From: Smithella sp.
Lineage (GTDB): Bacteria > Desulfobacterota > Syntrophia > Syntrophales > Smithellaceae
Direction of reading: 5' to 3'
NCBI GenBank assembly: GCA_012797505.1
Contig: JAAZOZ010000066.1
Span: forward strand, 1-12,151
Length of the DNA: 12,151 nt
Below are positions 5,811 through 12,151 of this stretch, one piece after another. The stretch's first letter is position 1; every line of letters begins with the position of its first letter. Position numbers and translations under genes: made by a program. The notes below the pieces were generated by a model. That model was not told where the DNA came from, did no database searches, and saw only the letters and a list, made by a program, of their open reading frames with translations.

Positions 5811-6725
5811 ATGAAAAAAGCAAAAATTGTTGAAGTCGCCCCGCGCGACGGCCTCCAGAACCTTCAGGCGTTTGTCCCGACGGACCAAAAAATCGCCCTG
5901 ATCAAAAAACTGGCCGGCACAGGCGCGCAGGAAATCCAGATCGGCTCTTTCGTCTCTCCGCAGGCCATCGCACAGTTCCGGGATATGGAGGAAGTCGCCC
6001 AAGCCGTCCGCCGCTTGAAGGGTTTCGTGCCGTCGGCGCTGGTCCCCAACGGGCGCGGGGCGGACAAAGCGCTGGCCTGCGGCATTGCCAGGCTGATCTT
6101 CTTCTTCTCCGTGAGTTCAAAACACAATTACGCCAACGTACAACAATCGCCGCTTGACTCCCTGAAGGAGTTGCAGCACATCTGCCGGTCACACCTGAGC
6201 AATCCTTCAATGACTCTCCGGGTGGATCTGGCCACGGCCTTCGGCTGCCCGTTTTCCGGCAATGTCACGACGGCTGCCGTTTTGCGCACCGTGGAAAAAG
6301 TTGCCGCTCTGGGCGTCCGGGAAATCACGCTCTGCGACACGGTGGGGTTCGGCCATCCGAAAGACGTAGAAGAAAAGTTCCTCGCCTGCTTCCGCCGTTT
6401 TCCTGAAATTCGCTTCGGCGCCCATTTTCACAACACGCGGGGGCTGGCGCAGGCCAATGCCCTGCGTGCCTACGATATCGGAGTGCGATCCTTCGATTCG
6501 TCCGCCGGGGGGCTGGGAGGATGCCCTTACGCGCCCGGGTCTTCCGGCAATGTCGCCACGGAAGACCTGGTGTTCATGTTTGAATCCATGGGCATCAAAA
6601 CAGGAATGGATCTGAAAAAACTCCTCAACGTCTGCGCCTGGCTGCAAAAAATCCTGCCGCAGGCGAAACTCTCCGGCTCCCTTTTCCAAGCCGGTCTGCC
6701 CCACAAGCACAAACTTTTCTGCTGA
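5811..6725 (+). CDS. Hydroxymethylglutaryl-CoA lyase family protein
   Basis: 304 residues from ATG 5811, normal for bacterial HMG-CoA lyase, which cleaves HMG-CoA to acetoacetate and acetyl-CoA. It carries APRDGLQN (10-17, metal ligand D13), CDTVG (175-179), AHFHNT with metal ligands H205/H207, the catalytic-Cys motif GGLGGCPYAPG (C238) and SGNVATEDL with metal ligand N247. One departure: the position of human Glu72 is Q43 (EIQIGSFVS), so substrate or activity may differ. An upstream in-frame ATG at 5793 adds six residues, but its AGGA abuts the ATG with no spacing. ATG 5811, with GGAAG at 5800-5804, gives the family's usual N-terminus. It lies 43 nt past the terminator, so it needs read-through or its own promoter; I see no convincing one. 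Confidence 0.9.
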   Translation: MKKAKIVEVAPRDGLQNLQAFVPTDQKIALIKKLAGTGAQEIQIGSFVSPQAIAQFRDMEEVAQAVRRLKGFVPSALVPNGRGADKALACGIARLIFFFSVSSKHNYANVQQSPLDSLKELQHICRSHLSNPSMTLRVDLATAFGCPFSGNVTTAAVLRTVEKVAALGVREITLCDTVGFGHPKDVEEKFLACFRRFPEIRFGAHFHNTRGLAQANALRAYDIGVRSFDSSAGGLGGCPYAPGSSGNVATEDLVFMFESMGIKTGMDLKKLLNVCAWLQKILPQAKLSGSLFQAGLPHKHKLFC

Positions 6726-6766
6726 ACCACTTCCTCGGCGAGAGCTTTGAAAAACTACTCTTATTC

Positions 6767-6816
6767 GTCGGAGGCGGGGAACCAGTTCCTTTAATCCTGG
6801 ATTCCCGCCCCCCGAC
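6767..6816. repeat. Imperfect GC-rich inverted repeat downstream of the HMG-CoA lyase gene
   Basis: GTCGGAGGCGGGGAACC (6767-6783) faces GGATTCCCGCCCCCCGAC (6799-6816). The arms are complementary apart from a one-base bulge and a few mismatches, around a 15-nt loop. No T-run follows. It could be a weak plus-strand terminator, but more likely belongs to the repeat-derived DNA filling this convergent gap. Confidence 0.5.
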
Positions 6817-6960
6817 TTCTCGATGGCAGGCTTCGCGAGGAATGACAATATTGTTGTTTTTATGTGGTTATGCAAACGTCTCGAGGGATCTTAAGATTTC
6901 TCAGTCGCTGTGCTCCTTCGAAATGACATCAGGAGCAGGATTACGCTCCTCGAAATGAAA
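6817..6960. repeat. Three degenerate copies of a dispersed intergenic repeat
   Basis: Copy A (6817-6847) and copy B (6898-6928) are each exactly 31 nt from TTCTC to AATGACA, and 19 of 31 positions match. A third partial copy (6945-6960) repeats GCTCCT-CGAAATGA. Each full copy is flanked by a short dyad: ATTCC/GGAAT around A, ATTTC/GAAAT around B. Another hairpin, AGGAGC/GCTCCT, occupies 6931-6950. The pattern resembles short palindromic repeats scattered between genes in many environmental bacteria. The rest of the 347-nt gap (6726-7072) shows no gene; near its end, TTCAGCCT occurs twice (7053-7074). Confidence 0.5.
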
Positions 6961-6996
6961 TTTTTCAAAGGTCTCTCGGCATTCAAGGGAGAACGC

Positions 6997-7043
6997 AACA
7001 AAGAATCCCTTTGGGATGCGCTGTCCCAAAGGGATTCTTTGTT
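6997..7043. terminator. Bidirectional terminator hairpin, 20-bp perfect stem, between convergent genes
   Basis: A perfect 20-bp inverted repeat (arms 6997-7016 and 7024-7043, loop TGCGCTG). The apical half is GC-rich (CCCTTTGGGA / TCCCAAAGGG). The basal half is A-rich on the left (AACAAAGAAT) and T-rich on the right (ATTCTTTGTT), so each strand can supply a U-rich 3' side. It lies 29 nt beyond the fdhE stop codon and serves both converging genes. No uninterrupted T-run is present, so efficiency is uncertain. Confidence 0.7.
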
Positions 7044-7072
7044 CCCTCATCCTTCAGCCTTCGGTCTTCAGC

Positions 7073-7930
7073 CTAATTATATCCTTCTTCGTACGCCAGC
7101 ATATCCAGATGCAGCGTGGCGATATCTTCCACGTCCAGATTCACTCCCTCGGACGACTTCGGCAGCTCAATAATTTTAATGTAACGGCGGCACTTGTTGC
7201 AGACATCCACCCGGTGGCTTTCCTCTCCCTCCACGGCAAAATACGCCAGCGAGTGCTGTTCTTCATTTCCGCAGAAGGGGCATTTGATCCGGCGGAAGTG
7301 CCATTTATAACCGCACTGGTTGCAAAAGAGATAACGCCTTCCGTCTTCGCTTTCCCGGATTTCGCCGATTTTCGGCTCCTTTCCGCAGATCGGACAATAG
7401 CCTTCCGTCCAGTCCGATTTCTCCACCAGAGCGCCATATTTTTCGGCGACCACTTCCAGTTCCGGACGAAGGCTTTCTTCGATGAACAAATCGATCAGGT
7501 CAATCTGCTCATCATGCTCGCCGGATGCCCTGGCTTCCCTTTCCGGAACATCTTCGCTTTGGGGGGCGGGATTAAAAGATTCTCGAATGATCGCCTCCCA
7601 GTCGAACTGCTCATTTTTGATCACATCCAGAAACCGGTGTGCTTCGGCAGGCATTCTCTTTTGGGCAATGGATATCAGCGAGTCAAAATATTCCTTCGGT
7701 CGGGTCAAATCATACTTGTTCCCCGCAAGATCAATCAGAGGAAGGCCTCCCGCCATTTTTCCGGGGATCAACTTGTCCTCCACTGAAAAGATCGGCTTCG
7801 TCATTTTCTTGCGGTATTCTTCACGCAGAATCAGGATATCCCCAAGGATATCCAGCAGATCCGTGTAATGCGGATTGGCGGTTTTGTATTCCTCAATCGT
7901 TTTTAAAGATTTGCGCAGGGTTGAACCCAT
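7073..7930 (-). CDS. fdhE: Formate dehydrogenase accessory protein FdhE
   Basis: 285 residues, close to the family length. FdhE is a cytoplasmic zinc/iron-binding protein needed for maturation of membrane-bound or periplasmic formate dehydrogenases. Four CxxC pairs are visible in the family arrangement: C179/C182 in GYCPICG, C203/C206 in LFCNQCG, C217/C220 in KCPFCG and C244/C247 in VCNKC. The conserved C-terminal DVEDIATLHLDMLA (266-279) is also present. The N-terminal half (1-170) is helical and acidic. The start ATG 7928-7930 is set by GGAGGA at 7936-7941. No formate dehydrogenase subunit gene is in the window. It is the last gene of the minus-strand operon, 146 nt after the antiporter, so it may also have its own promoter. 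Confidence 0.94.
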   Translation of the reverse strand: MGSTLRKSLKTIEEYKTANPHYTDLLDILGDILILREEYRKKMTKPIFSVEDKLIPGKMAGGLPLIDLAGNKYDLTRPKEYFDSLISIAQKRMPAEAHRFLDVIKNEQFDWEAIIRESFNPAPQSEDVPEREARASGEHDEQIDLIDLFIEESLRPELEVVAEKYGALVEKSDWTEGYCPICGKEPKIGEIRESEDGRRYLFCNQCGYKWHFRRIKCPFCGNEEQHSLAYFAVEGEESHRVDVCNKCRRYIKIIELPKSSEGVNLDVEDIATLHLDMLAYEEGYN

Positions 7931-8037
7931 AACTGTCCTCCATATTCCTCTTTTTCCAGCTTTATCATTTCCGGCGGCGGTTCGGTTGCAGCAACGTCAT
8001 GCAAAGCTGATTTCACCTTATCCGCTTTACACGCCAT
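7903..8037 (-). CDS. Possible small ORF overlapping the start of fdhE
   Basis: ATG 8035-8037 opens a 44-codon frame ending at TAA 7903-7905. It occupies most of the 146-nt gap after the antiporter and overlaps the first 28 nt of fdhE in another frame. The peptide begins MACKADKVKSALHDVAATEP and is Lys/Glu-rich. About 70% of its codons before the overlap begin with a purine, as in real genes. The frame stays open upstream to the antiporter stop (8077-8079), so a TTG start at 8071-8073 would give 56 codons. No Shine-Dalgarno precedes any start, so translation would need coupling. I recognise no family. It may be a chance ORF. Confidence 0.3.
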   Translation of the reverse strand: MACKADKVKSALHDVAATEPPPEMIKLEKEEYGGQLWVQPCANL

Positions 8038-8076
8038 CTTCAAGCAATATTTATACGCCTGTGGATTTGTCAAACA

Positions 8077-9501
8077 TCAAAAGAAAATAAAGGTGATGAC
8101 GATGAACAAAACAACCAGAATCGGGATGGAATATTTGAACATGTATCCGAAAAAGCTGGGCATTTTGACACCAGCCTCTTCCGCGATGGATTTCACCATG
8201 AAATTGGGAGCGTTGCCGATATAGGTGTTGGCGCCCATGAATACCGCTCCGGCGGAAATGGCGGCCAGGTAGGGAATTTGTTCAACAATCAGGCCGGCAA
8301 CCGCCTGAGCTTCCGGAATGCCCGGATAGAACTTACCGAGCGCGCTGTTGAAAAAGGTCAAATAAGTCGGGGCGTTATCCAGAAAACTGGATAAAAGGCC
8401 CACCGCCCAGAAATATTCGGCCGGCGAATTGACCGACCGGATCATCCACGCCAGAGCTCCCTGCTCGCCCGCTTTCAGAATCGCCAGCGCCGGGATGATG
8501 GTGATGAAAATGCCGGCAAACAGATAGGCAACTTCCAAAATGGGCGCCCAGGTGAATTCATTTCCTTTGCGCACATCCCTTCCGGTAAGCCAAAGCGAAA
8601 GGATTCCCATGGCGATCAGGACTGCGTCCTTGATCAAATTTTCCACGGTCTGGTGAATGCCGAAGACGCTGATCTCGCCCAGCTTGACGGAGCCGCTGAA
8701 CAAAACCGCTCCGATCACGCCGATGAGGAAAATGAAATTGCGCTTCCCCTCGATGCCGAGCGGCTCTGACTCATCTTCCGGCACGGCGGTCTTGCTTTCC
8801 TTTCGAAAATAGTAAGAATCCAGAAGAAAATACAAAATCAGAAGAATAATGCTGGCAAACGCCATTTCCGGCAGAATGTTCATGGTCCAGAAAAAAGGGA
8901 CGCCGTGCAGAAACCCCAAAAACAGGGGCGGATCCCCCAGCGGCGTCAGGGAGCCGCCGATATTACTGACCAGAAAGATAAAAAACACAATGGTATGAAC
9001 CTTATACACCCGCCAGGCGTTCGATCGCAGGATAGGCCGGATGAGCAGCATGGACGCGCCGGTCGTGCCGATGACCGACGCCAGAAGCGTTCCGATGATC
9101 AGAATCATGACATTGACGGCGGGGGTTCCCTTCAGCGTGCCCTTGATATAGATGCCGCCTGCAACCGTGAACAAAGACCACAGAAGCAGAATAAAGGGGA
9201 TATAGTCCACGATCATAATGTGGCCGATTTCATACAAAGCGGTTTCGCGGAAAAAATAAATGAACGGAACGGCAAAGACAATCGCCCAGAAAGCGGAAAC
9301 CTTGGGAAAATGGCGATGCCAGAAACGGGGCAGAACGAGGGGAACGAGCGCAATCGAAAGCAAAATACCCGCAAAGGGCAGCATCGACCACAACGGCAGA
9401 ACGGCGCCGATATTGGGGGCGGCCCCGGCGGCAAGACACAGATCCGGGGAAAAAATCGACGCCGCGCACACTGAAAGCAAAATCCATCCGTTAGGTTTCA
9501 A
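8077..9501 (-). CDS. Sodium:proton antiporter / CitMHS-type ion transporter (NhaD-like)
   Basis: A 474-residue polytopic membrane protein with roughly 11-12 hydrophobic segments, of the NhaD/ArsB/citrate ion-transporter superfamily. Motifs include SNIGGSLTPLGDPP (179-192), FLDNAPT (373-379) and GANTYIGNAPN (423-433), the paired Asn-Pro/Asp-Pro re-entrant loops of this group. Residues 1-26 look like a signal peptide (hydrophobic 7-16, then LAAGA). It probably exchanges Na+ for H+; transport of an organic anion cannot be excluded. The start is TTG at 9499-9501: GAGGA lies four nt upstream (9506-9510), an in-frame stop lies eight codons back, and the next Met (M40) would cut the N-terminus. It lies 18 nt after the MscS gene, so the two are probably co-transcribed. 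Confidence 0.88.
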   Translation of the reverse strand: MKPNGWILLSVCAASIFSPDLCLAAGAAPNIGAVLPLWSMLPFAGILLSIALVPLVLPRFWHRHFPKVSAFWAIVFAVPFIYFFRETALYEIGHIMIVDYIPFILLLWSLFTVAGGIYIKGTLKGTPAVNVMILIIGTLLASVIGTTGASMLLIRPILRSNAWRVYKVHTIVFFIFLVSNIGGSLTPLGDPPLFLGFLHGVPFFWTMNILPEMAFASIILLILYFLLDSYYFRKESKTAVPEDESEPLGIEGKRNFIFLIGVIGAVLFSGSVKLGEISVFGIHQTVENLIKDAVLIAMGILSLWLTGRDVRKGNEFTWAPILEVAYLFAGIFITIIPALAILKAGEQGALAWMIRSVNSPAEYFWAVGLLSSFLDNAPTYLTFFNSALGKFYPGIPEAQAVAGLIVEQIPYLAAISAGAVFMGANTYIGNAPNFMVKSIAEEAGVKMPSFFGYMFKYSIPILVVLFIVITFIFF

Positions 9502-9519
9502 ATCGTCCTCGCATTCTCT

Positions 9520-10578
9520 TTAAGGATGATGGACGTAAATCGTCTGCGTCGGATAGGCGAATTCAATGCCCTCTTCGGCAAAGCGCCGGAAAATTTCCAG
9601 ATTGATCGCCTCCTGAATGTCCATATAGAGGCCGAAATCCGGGTTAGCCACAAAATAAACGACCTCAAAATTCAGAGAAGAACTGCCGTATTCCTTGAAA
9701 TGAATGCGGTCCAGACGGGCGTTTTCCGTTCCACTGACAATGTCGCCAACCATCTTTTTGATGAGCGTCAGCTTTTCCAGCGGAGTGGAATACACCACGC
9801 CGAAGCCGAAAACAATACGGCGCTCCTGCATGCGCTTGTAATTGCGGATGCGGCTCTTCAAAAGATCGTTGTTGGCAAAGACGAGCTGTTCGCCGCTGAG
9901 GCTGCGGATGCGCGTCGTCTTGAGTCCGATATGCTCGACCGTGCCGGACAGGGAATCCACGACAATAAAATCACCGATGACAAAGGGCTTGTCCAGAACA
10001 ATGGACAAAGAGGCCAGAAGATCGCCCAGAATATTCTGAACCGCCAGCGCCACGGCGATGCCGCCGATGCCGAGCCCCGCCACCAGGCCGGTGATGTTGA
10101 CGCCCAGGTTGTCCAGGATCAACAGCAGCACAATCACCCACAAAATCAGCCGCGCGACGAAGCCCAGCAGAGTCAGGGTTGTGGCGCTCCCCGCATCCCG
10201 GTCCATCCGCTTTTCAATCGCCCGGCCTAAGGCAAAGGTAACGCCGGCGCTCGCCCACAGTCCGAACTGAATGATCACAATCAGGCCGACAATCTTTTGC
10301 CATACCGCCTCGACAGACGGTTTGATGGTGATCACCTGGGACGCCACATACGCGGAAGCCACCAGCAGGATCAGAAACTTGGTCTGCCCCAGCATGCTGA
10401 CCAGAAGGTCGTCAATCTGGTTGTCCGTGGCCGCCGCCAGCTTGGAAAGCCTGGCAATGGCAATGCGTTGCAGAATTTTCAGCGCGCAAAATACGCCCAC
10501 CAGGACGCAGACGCCGATGATCCAGTTTTGCAGCGTATTGCCCAGATAGACTTTTTCCATGAGCCCCAGCAACTCCAT
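9520..10578 (-). CDS. MscS-family mechanosensitive ion channel
   Basis: A 352-residue inner-membrane channel, longer than E. coli MscS (286 residues). About five transmembrane segments (near 14-36, 66-84, 95-117, 138-158 and 162-185) lead into the Gly/Ala-rich pore helix GLVAGLGIGGIAVALAVQN (164-182). The typical beta domain follows, with FVIGDFIVVDSLSGTVEHIG (199-218), NNDLL (236-240) and an alpha/beta C-terminal vestibule. Such channels release solutes on hypo-osmotic shock. The start ATG 10576-10578 has AAAGGAGG at 10583-10590. It is 28 nt after etfA and 18 nt before the antiporter, inside a minus-strand operon. Its link to redox genes is unexplained; ion homeostasis with the antiporter is a guess. 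Confidence 0.94.
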   Translation of the reverse strand: MELLGLMEKVYLGNTLQNWIIGVCVLVGVFCALKILQRIAIARLSKLAAATDNQIDDLLVSMLGQTKFLILLVASAYVASQVITIKPSVEAVWQKIVGLIVIIQFGLWASAGVTFALGRAIEKRMDRDAGSATTLTLLGFVARLILWVIVLLLILDNLGVNITGLVAGLGIGGIAVALAVQNILGDLLASLSIVLDKPFVIGDFIVVDSLSGTVEHIGLKTTRIRSLSGEQLVFANNDLLKSRIRNYKRMQERRIVFGFGVVYSTPLEKLTLIKKMVGDIVSGTENARLDRIHFKEYGSSSLNFEVVYFVANPDFGLYMDIQEAINLEIFRRFAEEGIEFAYPTQTIYVHHP

Positions 10579-10606
10579 CGCGCCTCCTTTCCCGTCCGGG
10601 AAGCAC

Positions 10607-11605
10607 TTATTCCCGAATGCGCTTTTTCAGTTCCCTGATCAGGTGGTTGAGCCAGTCCCCCGCGTCGGCCACGACGGCGACGTCGGCCATCTTCATCATG
10701 GTCGCCTGGGGATTCTTGTTGATCGCCACGATAAAATCCGCTTCTCCCAGGCCGGCCGTATGCTGAATCGCTCCGCTGATGCCGAAGGAAAACAGAATTT
10801 TGGGCTTGATGTGTTTGCCCGCCTGGCCGACCAGCGATTCATGCCCGGCCCATCCGGAAAACACTACGGGGCGGGTCGCGCCGACATCTCCGCCCAGCAG
10901 CCGTGCCAACTCATCGAGCTTTTTGAAGTTTTTCTTGCTGCCCATGCCGCGGCCGCCGCAAACCATCACGGTTGCGTTTTCAATCGTATGCTCTTTTTGC
11001 GCGGCCCGTTCATATTCCACCAGGCGCACGCGGGGCGCGGGCAGATCGGCGGGCAGGGGCAGGCGCTCGACCACGGCGGTTCTCGCGTTGTCGTGGGGAA
11101 TTTCCCGGAAGGTTCCTGGGCGCACCGTGGCCATTTGCGGCCGGTGATGCTCCGTGACAATTTCCGCCAGCATGTTGCCGCCGAAGGAGGGCGCCGTCTG
11201 CACCAGCACACCTTCCGGTGTAATGTCCAGGCCGACGCAATCCGCGGAAAGACCGGTCTTCAGACGTTTGGCCAGGCGCGGCGCAAATTCCCGTCCGAAA
11301 TCCGTCGCGCCGATCAGGATAATGTCCGGGTCCCTTTCCCGGGCCAGCTTTTCCATCAACGCCAGATAATGCTCCGTGCTGTAGCTGGTCAGCGACGGAT
11401 GGTCGATGGCCAGAATCCGGTCCGCGCCATGCGACGTGTATTCCCAAATCCATTCTTCCAGATCATGGCCGACGACCACCGCGCAGACTTCCGCGGAAAT
11501 CTCGCGCGCCAGATCCACCGCCCGGGCAATCAATTGCAGCGTTACACGGTTCTGATAGTAATTGCGGTAATCGCCGAACACCCAGATGCTTTTCTGTTTT
11601 TTCAT
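10607..11605 (-). CDS. etfA: Electron transfer flavoprotein alpha subunit
   Basis: 332 residues, normal length, with no ferredoxin extension. The N-terminal domain includes ILIGATDFGREFAPRLAKRL (96-115). The C-terminal FAD domain shows GGRGMGSKKNF (217-227), the conserved arginine in TR (R245), GQAGK (260-264), GISGAIQH (275-282), INKNPQA (295-301) and VADA (312-315). With EtfB it forms the soluble flavoprotein that accepts electrons from acyl-CoA dehydrogenases. Whether this pair is bifurcating cannot be judged, because the EtfB N-terminus is missing. The start ATG 11603-11605 lies 11 nt after the etfB stop with a GAGG-type ribosome site. The acyl-CoA dehydrogenase at 665-1849 is a plausible electron donor. 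Confidence 0.96.
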   Translation of the reverse strand: MKKQKSIWVFGDYRNYYQNRVTLQLIARAVDLAREISAEVCAVVVGHDLEEWIWEYTSHGADRILAIDHPSLTSYSTEHYLALMEKLARERDPDIILIGATDFGREFAPRLAKRLKTGLSADCVGLDITPEGVLVQTAPSFGGNMLAEIVTEHHRPQMATVRPGTFREIPHDNARTAVVERLPLPADLPAPRVRLVEYERAAQKEHTIENATVMVCGGRGMGSKKNFKKLDELARLLGGDVGATRPVVFSGWAGHESLVGQAGKHIKPKILFSFGISGAIQHTAGLGEADFIVAINKNPQATMMKMADVAVVADAGDWLNHLIRELKKRIRE

Positions 11606-11616
11606 GGCCGTACGCC

Positions 11617-12151
11617 TCAGGTTTGCGCCTGCTTTTTCGATTCGATGGATTTTCCGATCACCGCGCTGATTTTGCGCTGATACTTATCCAGAAATTCGGC
11701 GGCGGCGTTGGCCGCTGCTCCGGTGATCAGGACATTCTTCTTCTGCGCATCGCGGACAAAAACCCTGCGCACCCGGGTGCGCGATCCGCACGCTTCCATC
11801 TGTGCGGCCGAAATGCCGAGGCCCTCCGCGTTCAGGACGGAAATCTCCGTTTCGGCAAAAGCATCGTTCAATCCGGCAAAGGACGCATAGCGCGGCTCGT
11901 AGCGTTCCATGGAAACCGTGATCAGGGCCGGACATTCCATTTCCAGCGTTTCGCGGAAATTATCCACCAGACGGCGCACGCGCAGCGTCCGCCCGGAAAT
12001 CTCCAGATGTTCGGCATACGCCGCCGAAGGCATCTTCAGCTCTTCCGCCAGTTGCGGGCCCACCTGCGCCGTTTCGCTGTCGGACGTGTAGGCGCCGCAC
12101 AGGACCAGGTCGCAGCCGGGAACTTCCTTCCGGATGGCCCGGGCCAGCACA
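11617..12151 (-). CDS. etfB: Electron transfer flavoprotein beta subunit, 5' end outside window
   Basis: The C-terminal 178 or so codons of EtfB; the start and the N-terminal third lie past the right edge. The GTG at 12148-12150 is an internal valine codon, not a start. Visible family features are DLVLCG followed by SDSETAQVGPQLAEEL, the nucleotide-binding stretch, and EPRYASFAGLNDAF, which matches the EtfB signature region. The C-terminal arm, residues after KKNVL, is Ala-rich and Lys-rich as is usual for wrapping around EtfA. The stop TGA (11617-11619) is 11 nt from etfA, so the two are translationally close. The AMP/NAD-binding N-terminal residues that separate bifurcating from ordinary ETFs cannot be read here. 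Confidence 0.95.
   Translation of the reverse strand, partial: VLARAIRKEVPGCDLVLCGAYTSDSETAQVGPQLAEELKMPSAAYAEHLEISGRTLRVRRLVDNFRETLEMECPALITVSMERYEPRYASFAGLNDAFAETEISVLNAEGLGISAAQMEACGSRTRVRRVFVRDAQKKNVLITGAAANAAAEFLDKYQRKISAVIGKSIESKKQAQT

Noticed and set aside
6726..7072. CRISPR array or mobile element in the repeat-rich gap
   Set aside because: The repeats are few, degenerate and unevenly spaced, with no spacers, transposase or target-site duplications visible.
7016..7786. A 256-codon plus-strand open frame opposite fdhE
   Set aside because: It starts inside the terminator hairpin and is antisense to FdhE, whose CxxC motifs and ribosome site are unambiguous.

Overview
The window reads like part of the chromosome of an anaerobic, mid-GC bacterium of the Desulfobacterota/deltaproteobacterial type, possibly a syntrophic fatty-acid or aromatic-acid degrader (Syntrophales-like). 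This is inferred from the gene set: acyl-CoA dehydrogenase, acyl-CoA carboxyltransferase, enoyl-CoA hydratase, two HMG-CoA-lyase-family proteins, an electron-transfer flavoprotein and a formate dehydrogenase maturation factor. No rRNA, tRNA or taxonomic marker is present, so the lineage is tentative.

Layout. At the left edge, on the minus strand, is the N-terminal receiver domain of a response regulator (1-371, cut by the window edge). A 293-bp divergent intergenic region follows, with candidate promoters and two palindromes. A plus-strand operon (665-5712) then encodes an acyl-CoA dehydrogenase, an MCC-beta-like carboxyltransferase, an enoyl-CoA hydratase and a divergent HMGL-like (DRE-TIM) protein. 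It ends in a strong intrinsic terminator (5723-5768). A second, more canonical HMG-CoA lyase gene follows (5811-6725).

A 347-bp convergent intergenic region (6726-7072) holds degenerate dispersed repeats and a 20-bp perfect hairpin that probably terminates transcription from both sides. The rest is a minus-strand operon, transcribed etfB (partial) - etfA - MscS channel - NhaD/CitMHS-type antiporter - possible small ORF - fdhE.

How the genes may work together. The plus-strand order (dehydrogenase, carboxyltransferase, hydratase, lyase) is that of a liu-type leucine/isovalerate or acyclic-terpene pathway: acyl-CoA to enoyl-CoA, carboxylation to a glutaconyl-type CoA, hydration to an HMG-type CoA, then retro-aldol cleavage. 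Three details do not fit the textbook version. No biotin carboxylase/carrier gene is present, and its usual position holds the divergent HMGL-like protein. The dehydrogenase carries its catalytic Glu at the MCAD position, not the isovaleryl-CoA dehydrogenase position. The two HMGL-family proteins each lack a different canonical active-site residue. The minus-strand operon could take electrons from the dehydrogenase (EtfAB), link them to formate metabolism (FdhE) and add ion and osmotic handling (antiporter, MscS). That coupling is inference from gene order only.
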